Shown: in pieces, positions 13,441-23,000 of the stretch | Numbering within the stretch: the first letter of the stretch is position 1 | Layout of the letters: each line of letters starts with the position of its first letter | Source: Otis tarda | Taxonomy: Eukaryota > Chordata > Aves > Otidiformes > Otididae | Reading direction: 5' to 3' | DNA: 64,000 nucleotides | Assembly (NCBI GenBank): GCA_026413225.1 | Contig: CM048591.1 | Span: 41,098,803 to 41,162,802 of the forward strand | Notes under the pieces: model-generated | What the model saw: only the letters and a program-made list of their open reading frames with translations | What the model was told of the DNA's origin: nothing | The model's database searches: none | Made by a program: the position numbers and the translations under genes

Positions 13441-13485
13441 ACTGGCCTGTGTAATATCTGCTTGTGACAGATCACTGAGGAGCAT
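13078..13485 (-). pseudogene. CR1 RT fragment (motif 2a to motif A) of CR1-2
   Basis: This 135-codon frame opens in non-CR1 DNA (about the first 14 codons) and then reads CR1 RT from [12 protein letters not shown] through TNLVTFYKG to motif A. In motif A the expected catalytic Asp is Lys ([14 protein letters not shown], the AAG codon at 13240-13242). The frame ends at a shift shared exactly with CR1-4. The downstream RT continues in another frame at 12611-13168 (motif B SGISQGSVLG, motif C as FASN). It is not functional. Its apparent start codon belongs to flanking sequence and is not a real initiation site. Confidence 0.9.
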
Positions 13486-13826
13486 GCAAATTATAAGGAA
13501 AAATGAAATTGTATTTCAGAAGAATTTCTCTTCTGTGTGTCTTGCTGCAGCTCAGTTACAGAGCCTCAGCCATTGCATGTCTTACTGCCTAGAGAAAACA
13601 TTAAATTAGTGACATTTTGGTAATTGATTTTACTCAAAATATATTATTTCTACAAATAATTCATATTCGAAACAACTGGTAAGTTTTTCTTGTTTCTATA
13701 TTAATATTTTCTCCTTCCACTTGTGCTAGAGTACTTTGCGGCCATGAAAAATGAAGAGACATGACTGAGGGGAAGACTGAAGTACTGGTTATAACTACTG
13801 GAGTAAAACTGGAGTAACCTCAATCA
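13451..13826. other. Short AT-rich spacer between CR1-2 and CR1-3
   Basis: Non-CR1 sequence separates the 5' ends of two CR1 copies lying back to back (CR1-2 minus, CR1-3 plus). No gene or other repeat was recognised in it. Confidence 0.6.
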
Positions 13827-14848
13827 CAGCTCGATGTTGAAGTGGAGACTGGCCACGAGTGGTGTCCCTTAGGGGTCCGTGTTGTGCCCAGCCCTGTTCA
13901 ACATCTTTGTCGGCAATATGGACAGTGGGATAGAGTGCACCCTCAGCAAGTTCGCCAATGACACCAAGTTGTGTGGTGCCGTCGACAAGCTGGAAGGGAG
14001 GGATGCCATGCAGAGGGACCTTGACAGGCTGGAGAGGTGGGCCCAAGCCAACCTCATGAAGATCAACCAGGCCAAGCGCAAGGACCTGCACTTGGGTCAT
14101 GGCAATCCCAGGCACAAATACAGGCTGGGCAGGGAATGGATTGAGAGCAGCCCTGAGGAGAAGGACTTGGGAGTGATGGTGGACGAGAAGCTCAACATGA
14201 GCAGGCAATGCGCCCTTGCGGCCCAGAAGGCCAACCGCATCCTGGGTTGCATCAAGAGAAGCATGGCCAGCAGGTCAAGGGAGGTGATTCTCCCCCTCTA
14301 CTCTGCCCTGGTGAGACCCCACCTGGAGTACTGTGTCCAGTTCTGGAGCCCCCAACACAAGAAGGACATGGACCAGTTGGAGAAGGTCCAGAGGAGGGCC
14401 ACGAAGATGATCAGAGGGGTGGAGCACCTTTCCTATGAGGACAGGCTGAGAGAGTTGGGGCTGTTCAGCCTGGAGAAGAGGAGGCTTCAGGGAGACCTGA
14501 TAGCGGTCTTCCAGTACCTCAAGGGGGCCTACAAGAAAGACGGGGAGATGCTGTTCAGTAGGGCCTGTTGTGATAGGACAAGGGGTAACGGTTTTAAAAT
14601 AGAGGGAGGCAGATTTAGATTGGATATTAGGAAAAAAACTTTTACAATGCAAGTTGTAGAACACTGGAACTGGTTGCCCAGAGAGGTGGTGGATGCCCCA
14701 TCCCTGGAAATATTCAAGGCCAGGCTCTGAGCAACCTGATCTAGTTGGGGATGTCCCTGCTCCTTGCAGGGGGGTTGGACTAAATGACATTTGAAGGTCC
14801 CTTCCAACTCTAACCATCCTATGATTTTATGATTCTATGATTCTATTA
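13827..14848 (+). mobile_element. CR1-3: 5'-truncated CR1 LINE with long open RT fragment
   Basis: The copy starts upstream of RT motif B (agctcgatgtt, corresponding to the NGSM region) and runs to a well-preserved 3' end. The 3' UTR has ggggggttggactaaatgac and ggtcccttcc, followed by three to four ATTCTATG-type repeats at about 14820-14847. It is the best-preserved 3' half in the window and serves here as the reference for deletions in the other copies. It lies in the loop between the two arms of the 480-bp inverted repeat. Confidence 0.96.
13879..14730 (+). pseudogene. CR1 RT C-terminal fragment, 283 codons open
   Basis: The frame is uninterrupted from just after RT motif B to the ORF2 stop. 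It contains motif C at residues 25-28 (FAND; first Asp changed to Asn), then [70 protein letters not shown] and the CR1 C-terminus ([20 protein letters not shown]). Family knowledge: this is the thumb and C-terminal part of CR1 ORF2, which also binds the element's own 3' end. Lacking endonuclease, fingers and motif A, it cannot be an active RT. The first ATG has no reason to be a real start. Its openness suggests a relatively recent copy or chance survival. Confidence 0.9.
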
Positions 14849-16824
14849 AATGGCACCAAATTTTGGGACTGTCACATGGTTAGGATCTGACTGGTCATTG
14901 CCAGTCTACTTTTGTTGGGAAACAGTGACTTTTGTGTAGTTACACATGGCTGAACTCCAAATAACCTCTTTGGAGTTTATGTATTATGTCTTCAGTTTTT
15001 TCCTTGCTTATCTACCTCCCTTTATCACTGCAAAACTTCCTGGAAAACACAGTCCCCAAGTCTTGGAAGGAAATAATTATCTTTTTTAAAACATGAAATT
15101 TTTTTCTGTGCTAAGAGAATGTTGTTTGGAACAGTGTTCCTGAAAAGATTCATTTATTTCATATAAATGCTATCTTTACTTGCTAGTTGTTTTAAGTTAG
15201 CGATACATTTGCACATAACTTGTGATATCTTGATGACTGGCATTTGGAGTTTTATGGATTTATTTTAATAATCTTAATTTTATGTAACTTTTGGAAATCC
15301 AGACTCTAAAGTAAATAAATAGAAACATATGCTTGAGATGAATTTGCTTTGCCTGCCACAAATGTTAGCTTTTACATCCTTAATGTTCAGTTTGGCTGTA
15401 GAGTTGTGATTGAACAGCTGTTTTAGAGTTTCTGAAAAGAGATGTGAGCATGTGGTAGAGTTAAAAGGAACCTTGCAGAGTGTCATGCCGCTGTAGAGCT
15501 TTTTCTGCAGCTTTACTATGAGTGGAAAGAGCCACTACAATCTTGCTTTGATTACTCGACACAGGACCATATGTATCCTTCTGATACACCAGTCAGTTGA
15601 CTGTCCTAGGGAAGATTTTCATTGCCTTACACAATTTTTGGATGTTGTTCTGCTTATGCCTCCTATAGCAAGCAGAACAAGGGAATTTAATAATGCAGTA
15701 CAACATTTCTGTAAAATCTATTATTTAGGATAAAGTCATGTGTTCAAAACAAATTCTTCTGCAGAATTTTGCACAAAGGTCATCAGATCTGACTGAGATG
15801 CTGTTACTTGCATTTCATTGTCTTTCTGTTTAGGCCCATAATGCTGTGGAAATAATCTGTGTGATTCTGTATTGCTGTTGCTTGGAAGGCCCGTTTTACA
15901 TGCCTTAGACATTTCCTCTGTGGTAGTTTTGGTAAAGGTCTGTGCACCTAGGATTCTGTTATGTTACCTTCCATTACTAAGACTTGATTTCTCCTTCAAG
16001 CTGGTGTAAATTCATTAAACAATGGATGATATAGAGTAATATGAAACAGTTACAGAATACTGATTGATTTTATTAGAGACAGTGGAATTAGATCAGTGTG
16101 AAAACAATGAAAACTCCGAAGGAAATACAAGCAAATTAGGAAATTAGGCAATGAATAACATCTACCAGTCTGCTTTCCCAGTATGCAGGGCACCCTTTTG
16201 TACTGGGGAAGAGGTCTAGCATGCCCTACTTGTGGCTAGGTGTCTCCTGAGTCATCAGGATGAACATAGTCTGTTTAGTTATCTTTTCAGATGGATCAGA
16301 CTCCCAGCTTTGTTACTTTGCAGACACTTCACCAGTACAATGCAGGGATTCGTGTAAAAGCAGCAAAAAGGGAGCGGTTGAACGGGGGTAGGGTGGGGTG
16401 ATGAGGGGAGAAAGATGTGGACTTTTTTTGGAGAGTGAACTGAACTACAGGCTTAGCATCAGGCTTCTAGTTCAAACACATGCACAATTCTTTTTCCATG
16501 AACATTGTTTAGGTTTCATTTGATTCATACTTCTCCTCCAAGTTTGCCACTGAACCCACTAGTGTCAAAAGATACAGCCAGTGTCTACCTGCAGTAACTT
16601 GCTGGTGCAGATATGGCAGTAGCAGCTGAAGAGGTGAATCTTGGTGTTGGATGGCAGAGCTCTGACTTGCAGAACATGCTGCAAGCTGCAGTGATGACTG
16701 GTGCTGGCCCCTTTCTTCTGTAATGCAAGGAAAAGAACTCAAGGTCCTTTAGTGTGAAGATCATCACAACTTTAAAAATGGGACTGCAGTATTACCAGTG
16801 CTGAGACAGGAATCAAATAAACTA
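14849..16824. other. AT-rich spacer, no gene recognised
   Basis: No coding, RNA or repeat feature is recognised between CR1-3 and CR1-4. The short frames at 15280-15486 and 16509-16742 (minus) show no family resemblance. A G-rich patch (gggggtagggtggggtgatgaggggag) lies at about 16385-16411; it has G runs but not a clean quadruplex pattern. Confidence 0.55.
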
Positions 16825-17085
16825 GCTTTAGAATTAAATCTGGCCAGGGATGTCAAAGGCAACAAGAAAAGCTTCTATAGGTACGCTGGGGATAAAAAGA
16901 AGATGAGGGAAAATGTGGGCCCTCTCCAGAAAGAAATGGAAGACGTGATTACCTGGAATATGGAGAAGGCTGAGGTAATAAAAAAATTTTTGCCTCAGTC
17001 TTCACCCATGAGAGCTGTAGCCACACTGCCCAAGTTGCAGAAGGCAAAGGCAGGGACCGGGAGAATGAAGAACTGCCCACTGTAG
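16798..17085 (+). pseudogene. CR1 ORF2 linker fragment of CR1-4
   Basis: From about residue 10 the 95-codon frame is CR1 ORF2 between endonuclease and [35 protein letters not shown], then the [12 protein letters not shown] region. It ends at a stop near 17085. Related copies indicate that this position is normally followed by the region leading to RT, so the frame is broken here. The CR1-7 frame at 57554-58027 covers the same region. Confidence 0.85.
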
Positions 17086-17123
17086 AAGAAGAGTAGGTTT
17101 GGGACCATCTGAGGAACCTGAAG

Positions 17124-17684
17124 GTGCACGAGTCCATGGGACCTGATAAGATGCATCTGAGAGTCCTGAGGGAACTGGTAGAAGTTTCCAAGCCGCTAGC
17201 CATCATATTTGAGAAGTCGTGGCAGTCCAATGAGGTTCCCACTGACTGGAAAAGGGAAAATATAACACCCATTTTTAAAAAGGGAAATAAGGAAGATGCA
17301 GGCAACTACAGGCCAGTCAGTCTCACCTCTGTGCCTGACAAGGTCATGGAGCAGATCCCCTGTGAAACTATGCTAAGGCACATGGAAAATAAGGAGATGA
17401 TTGGTGACAGCCAACACAGCTTCACTAAGGACAAATCATGCCTGACCAATTTGGTGACCTTCTACAAAGGAGTTATAACATTGATGGATAAGGGACCACC
17501 AACAGTCATTGTCTACCTGAAGCTGTGCAAAGCATTTGACACTGTCCCACATGACATCCTTGTCTCTAAACTGGAGAGAGATGGATTTGATGGATGGATC
17601 ACTCAGTGGATAAGGAATCGGCTGGATGGCCTCACTCAAAGAATTACGGTCAAAGGCTCAATACAGTCAAGTGGAGACCAGTGA
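17124..17684 (+). pseudogene. CR1 RT fingers to motif A fragment of CR1-4
   Basis: The 186-codon frame covers the SMGPDKMH segment, RT motif 1/2 ([30 protein letters not shown]) and motif A, where the usual YLDLCKAFD is YLKLCKAFD (AAG at 17520-17522). It ends after QSSGDQ through a net 2-bp insertion relative to CR1-3-type sequence, a lesion shared with CR1-2. RT motifs B and C continue in another frame at 17594-18010, where motif C reads FASN (17781-17792). The motif A change alone should abolish catalysis. Confidence 0.9.
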
Positions 17685-17801
17685 TGAGTGGCATTTCACA
17701 GGGATCAGTATTGGGATGGGGCCTGTTTAACATCTTTGTTGATGAGATAGACAGTGGGAATCAGTACACCCTCAGCAAGTTCGCCAGCAACACCAAGCTG
17801 T
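17322..17801 (+). repeat. Inverted near-identical 480-bp block, right arm (pairs with 12961-13440)
   Basis: This is the partner of the left arm described at 12961-13440. It sits inside CR1-4 and covers RT from SLTSVPDKV to FASNTKL. The loop between arms is 3,881 bp and contains CR1-3. The right edge coincides with the small CR1-4 deletion at about 17803, which CR1-2 does not share. Confidence 0.93.
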
Positions 17802-18655
17802 GTTGTTGGAGGGAAGGGATGGCGTCTGGAGGAACTTTTGACAGGCTGGAGAGATGGGCCCATGCAAACCTTATGAAGTTCAAACAGGCCAAGTGCAAGG
17901 TCCTGCAGATGGGCTGGGGCAGTCCAGATCACAGATACAGGCTGAGTGGAGAATGGATTGAGAGCAGGCCTGCTAAGAAGGAGTACTGGTGGACAAGAAG
18001 GTCAACATGAGCCAGCTATGTGCGCTTGCAGTCCGGAAAGCCAACCGTGGCCTGGGCTGTATCAAAAGAAGTGTGATCAGCAGGCTGATGTCAGTCATTG
18101 TCCCTCTGTACTCCAGTCTCATGAGCCCCCACCTGGAGTACTGCACCCGGCTCTGGGGTCCTCAGAGAAAAACGTGGACCTGTTGGAATAAGTCCAGAGG
18201 AGGGCAATGAAAATGATCAGAGGGCTGGAGCACCTCTCCTATGAGGACGCGCTGAGAGAGCTGGGGTTGTTCAGCCTGGAGAAGAGAAGGCTCCAGGAGA
18301 CCTTACTGCAGCCTTTCACTACTTAAAAGGGGCTTATAAGAAAGATGGGGAAAACCTCTTTAGCAGAGCCTGTTGTGATAGGAAAAGGGGTAATGATTTC
18401 AAAATAAATGAGGGTAGGTTTATACTAGACATAGGGAAGAAATCTTTTACAATGAGGGTGGTGGAACACTGGAACAGGTTGCCCAGAGTGGCGATAGATG
18501 CCACATCCCTGGAAACATTTAAGGCTTGTTTGGATGAGGCTCTGAGCAACCTGATCTGGTTGGAGATGTCCCTGCTCCTTGCAGGGGGGTTGGACTAGAT
18601 GACCTTTAAAGGTTCCTTCCAATCCTAACTCTTCTATGACTCTATGATTCTGTAT

Positions 18656-19689
18656 CTTTGGGCATGGAAAGCTTTGGCTTGTACTGCCATAAGCAAAGTG
18701 AGATTTAAGGTACTGTTCCTGGGATCATTATCAGCATTATAAAATAATATCAGTCTAGTTAAGTGGCCTCCTTTTCTGCAAGAAATGTTGCTCCTATAGT
18801 TTGTTAATAAAAAGGCAGTTTGCAAAACAATGCAGACATGCTCCTTTGAATAATACTTTCTAAATTTTAGGACTTTCTTTTTTTTTTTCTTTTTTAATAA
18901 TTGATTTTTTTTTTTAAAAATAGTATAGAGATAACAGCAGCAGCCTCTGTAATTAGTCATATCAAAATATAGACAGAAGAAAGAATCTGAGGTATTCTTT
19001 CTTTTTCTCGATGTCTGATGTTCCTCACTCCTGTGGTATTAACAGATTCTCACTGTAAAAGAAATTGATTCTTCACTCCCAGGCAGGTCATTATAAAAAG
19101 GGTTTTAAATCATTTGGTCTTCCCATTTCTGAAATATAGACTTTACTTTAATCTTCTCTGCGTTACCAGCAATAAAAAGTCCATAATTTGTGAAAAATGA
19201 GCTTTTTCTTCAATATGTCGTGTGATAAGTAGCATTTCTACTCCTTGATCACTTGTCCCACACTTGTTAACCTGCCAAAGTAGTATTCAGTACATCGTGA
19301 AGAGGCAGTATTTATCTCTGTTGCATAGCCACGTGAAGATTAAAAAACATGTTAGGACTTAGCTTCTCAGTTACTAATAAATTCCCTTTTTTTTGGTTAA
19401 GTTGATGCTGACATTTGATCATTCGCTGGGTGCACCCTTATGTTGGTATGTCAGAGTGTACAGACCTGTGTCTTTGACATGTCACTGAAACACAGAGAGG
19501 TAGGATGTGTGTAAGGAAAAGGATTGTTTTCTGCTGACGGTGGCGGTAATTTGCCTTCTCTATTTCTAGAAATAAAACAACCCCAGGGCAGTGTGAGGTA
19601 CACTTGTAAAAGCACACTTTTACAAGAGTGAACCTGATGGAAGCTCATAAATGAAACTTCTGTGCATTTAAAGTAAGAGAGCAACATTG
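18656..19689. other. AT-rich spacer, no gene recognised
   Basis: Non-coding sequence with T-rich tracts at about 18880-18915. No transposon or gene signature was found on either strand. Confidence 0.55.
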
Positions 19690-19734
19690 ACAGTTGGAGT
19701 TGATGATACTTGTAGGTCCCTTCCAAATTAAATA
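19690..19734 (+). mobile_element. CR1-5: very short CR1 3' end
   Basis: A remnant of about 45 bp of the CR1 3' UTR: gttggagttgatgat, then gtaggtcccttccaa, leading directly into the pentamer array. Spacing and order match the last 45 bp before the tail in CR1-3 and CR1-4. It is extreme 5' truncation, common for CR1, with the tail expanded into a microsatellite. Confidence 0.8.
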
Positions 19735-20012
19735 CTCTTCTCTTCTCTTCTCTTCTCTTCTCTTCTCTTCTCTTCTCTTCTCTTCTCTTCTCTTCTCTTC
19801 TCTTCTCTTCTCTTCTCTTCTCTTCTCTTCTCTTCTCTTCTCTTCTCTTCTCTTCTCGTCTCTTCTCGTCTCTTCTCGTCTCGTCTCGTCTCGTCTCGTC
19901 TCGTCTCGTCTCTTCTCTTCTCTTCTCTTCTCTTCTCTTCTCTTCTCTTCTCTTCTCTTCTCTTCTCTTCTCTTCTCTTCTCTTCTCTTCTCTTCTCTTC
20001 TCTTCTCTTCTC
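19735..20012 (+). repeat. (TTCTC)n pentanucleotide microsatellite, about 278 bp
   Basis: About 55 tandem copies of CTCTT/TTCTC, read on the minus strand as GAGAA. Most units are perfect. Nine carry T to G (TCGTC), at 19858, 19868, 19878, 19883, 19888, 19893, 19898, 19903 and 19908, all in one central block. Two pure polypyrimidine blocks flank it. The array starts in a CR1 3' tail. Long frames across it (for example 19451-20113 minus, Arg/Glu-rich) are artefacts of a 5-bp repeat lacking stop codons. Confidence 0.97.
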
Positions 20013-23000
20013 CTTTGTAAAAAAAGATACCTATAGATATAGCTGTAGTTATACACATATCTCTTTGTGATTGCCGCCTTACTGGAGCATTCTGACTCCT
20101 GTGTTAGGATCATGGCCAGCTCCTGTCCTGTTCAGAGCTGTGGGGGTGGTTGTGTCCTACCTCAAGCTCAAACTCTCCAGGTGGTTTTAGTTTATTTTTT
20201 TTAGTCATCTTTCCAAAGCTTATTGCAAGGTTGGACAGAATGCCTTTTCCCAAGTTAATTAGCCACTCTGAAAACGTATTAATTCTGTTCAGCCTGCTCT
20301 AATTTTGTAAAATGAATCTGCTGGAATTGAAGTAAGAAGGTCAAAACCAGACACAATTAAATTCTGAATAGGATAGCTACTCAAAAAATGTTGGAAAAAG
20401 GCAGAATGTGTTTTAAATTGTGTTCTTTAATCAGATAGACACACAGAATTATCTCAGATGTAGACGACATTAAGAAAAGAAATGTTGATTCTTGAAGATT
20501 CTCAGTGAAGTAGATTTCTTTTGATAAAGGAATGCCACGTACCTTCATATTCACAGAGAGTAGCTGACTACTGATCGTTTTAGTATCGTTCACTTAAATG
20601 TGGAAAGGAGGCATTTTTTTATGCTTGCAAAATGTGTATTTGCTTAATGGAAAAGATAGCAAGTGTGCAAAAGTGATCAAAGGAAACCAGATAGGTGTGA
20701 AGCTGGAAGACAGAGGTGGCACTCATGAACACTATGCCGAAGTGGATGTAAGTCAAGAGCTGCATGGTATAATGCTGCCCTTTAGGTCCTCTTTGTTCAT
20801 TGTGCAAAGTGGAATGGAAAGCAGTCACTATGGTGTATTTATCAAACACTGATCTATCTGGTTAAAATGACGAGACTGGTGGGATTGCCCTGTACCTGTC
20901 ATCCAGCGTCGATTTCTATATTATTTATACCATCTTCCCCTTTCCTCTAAATTGTATTTTCTTCTTTACAAGAGGCATAAATTTGGAGGAGTTAAGGGAA
21001 ATTTACAGAATATATACATGGCGAATTTACTGTGAAGATAATCTTTTTAAGTAAAGATGCATTTTTGTACTATTAAAAATGTACATAGGTAGCAACTTTG
21101 TGCTTCAGATCTTTTGTAGAAAATCCTTGGTTTTCAACAACATTATGACTCAAATGTAGGCTTTTCTGAGTAAATTCTATTGTACTCGTAATTTCCAGGC
21201 CTCACATGTTCTAGACTTTTATTTCTTTGTTGTTTTAAAATACATTCCTTTATAATTTGTTTTCTGTTTATGATTCTTGTTTCTTTCTGCTCTGCTTTGC
21301 TGTTCTTTGTCTATTTTAGTATACTTTAAGGTTTGCATGTAAACAACTCTCCATCTGTTCTCTAATGATATGGTGCTGGGTTTAGATTTCTCATAGAACA
21401 ACATGGAAATGCATGGTGAAACCTCTTCCTGTTCTACAGAAAACCATTTTCTGGCATATGTTTGCACTATGCCAACCAAAATATTGCCAGGTGTGTGGGT
21501 CTTCATTCAGGCACTTCCTCCCATAGAAAATCAGCACTGTCTGTAACTCTTCCACTTTTCGGTTAGTAAGAAAGAAAAGGCTGACTCTCAAAAACAGAGT
21601 CCCATTTCAATCTCGCTAATTCAAAATCTGAGCTGCCCTCTGAATTTCCAGGGTCACTATATACCTGTCCTGAGTACTTAATTTTTGCCAAACATATTAT
21701 GGAATAATCATCTAGTGACAAACTGAGTCTATGTATAGGCAGGAAAGCTTTGGAAAGCGCATTGAAGAAACATAGCTGCAATATCTATATAAATGATAAA
21801 TCTGACATTCAGAAGACTACCAGATGTCTGAATTTCCCTAGACATGTATTTTTATTTCTGCCTGGTAATTCTGTCTTGGGAAATTGAGATTTCTATTATT
21901 CAGTAGTTACAGCTGGGCAGCTAAATGTCGGAAAAGTCTGGACATGTCCACATTGTCTGTATAGTAAATCCAGTGTGCACAAAAGTAATGATTTACTCTG
22001 TATGTAGGTACAGTTTCCCATAGATTGAACTTGCTGTGGAAGTTCTAAATGGAAAATGTGCATAAATTTCTGTCTGGAAAATCCTGGGCAAAAGTAGGTT
22101 AGCCATAAATATTTCCTATGATAATGAATAAGCTTGATTTCTTGCTTTTACTACAAAGAATTTACCTACTTTTTCAGTTCACTACCTTTCCATTGAGAGA
22201 ACCCATTTTCTGAATTAACAATTAGATGACTGCTCACACTCCTTTTGCATATCCTCCTTCTTTTGTCTGCATCATAGTGTTTCTAGCATGACCTTGGCAT
22301 GAATGTAGAGATATTGTAGGGTAGATGAGACACCTTCTTAACTCTAAAAATCTGCTCCCATGTATTTTGCTGATCAGCTCTCCTTTTGATCTTTCCATCT
22401 CCAAATTCCCTTTCCTGATCACAATACCTTTCCTTCAGTGTCTCTCATTTTCCCTCCTGCTTTTCTACTTCAGGAAGAAAAATACACTTTTCGCACTCTT
22501 CTCTTCTTGATTTGTCTGATCACTCCTCCATTTCTGCTTTCTTGTCCCAGTACTGCAGCTTTTTAGACCTGTCCTTTGCTGTAATATCTATTGCTCCAAA
22601 ATGCTCTGTGATTTAGTTCTTGTCAACACCTAATGTTATCTTACCGCTATGTCCAATTTCATTATTTGCCTTTATCTTTTTGCTCCAGCAAAAACTAGCA
22701 GTGAGATTTCCTATCACCTCTTTTCTCACCAGTTGTGAGAAAACATCTCTTATGTGAGCTATTGTCCACTAAATAAGATGGATAACTGGAAGCAAGGAAC
22801 ATTTCTCACTCTGTGATTTTGCAGAGCACCTTGTGCATTTTTGATAACAAGTTAATAAACAATAGACATCATGACTATCAATGCCTCTATGTCTTAAACA
22901 GCAAATTACAAAGTTACTGGCAGGTTTCTGTTCCAAACTGCACTGGGAGACTGTCTCAAGCTTTACATTTTTACGTTCCTTCTTGTAGTATCTTCCTTTA

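Larger units (their letters stand above)
12295..13450 (-). mobile_element. CR1-2: 5'-truncated CR1 LINE on the minus strand, chimeric
   Basis: Read on the minus strand, this copy begins at about 13450 within RT ([12 protein letters not shown], around RT motif 2) and runs to a 3' tail at 12295-12320 with the CR1 end signature (its plus-strand complement reads tcacagaatcat...ttggaagggat). Compared with CR1-3 it lacks about 150 bp around 12384-12390 (end of ORF2 and start of 3' UTR) and about 40 bp near 12767-12771, both at short microhomologies. Its 5' 480 bp (12961-13440) is nearly identical, inverted, to part of CR1-4, whereas the remainder is clearly more diverged. The RT frame is shifted near 13095. 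Confidence 0.95.
16825..18655 (+). mobile_element. CR1-4: 1.8 kb CR1 LINE, endonuclease-RT linker to 3' tail
   Basis: This is the longest CR1 in the cluster. It begins in the region between endonuclease and RT ([21 protein letters not shown]) at about 16825. It continues through RT fingers ([24 protein letters not shown]), motif A, B and C regions and the C-terminal part, to a 3' UTR with ggggggttggactagatgacc and a tail of ATTCTATG-type units ending at about 18654. It has several frameshifts and small deletions, including about 12 bp lost near 17803-17810. Its 17322-17801 segment is the right arm of the inverted near-identical block. Confidence 0.96.

Noticed and set aside
19451-20113. 220-codon Arg/Glu-rich minus-strand frame and its Ser/Leu-rich plus-strand partner (19694-20020)
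   Set aside because: Both are the TTCTC array read in stop-free frames; a pure pentamer gives long open frames on either strand.
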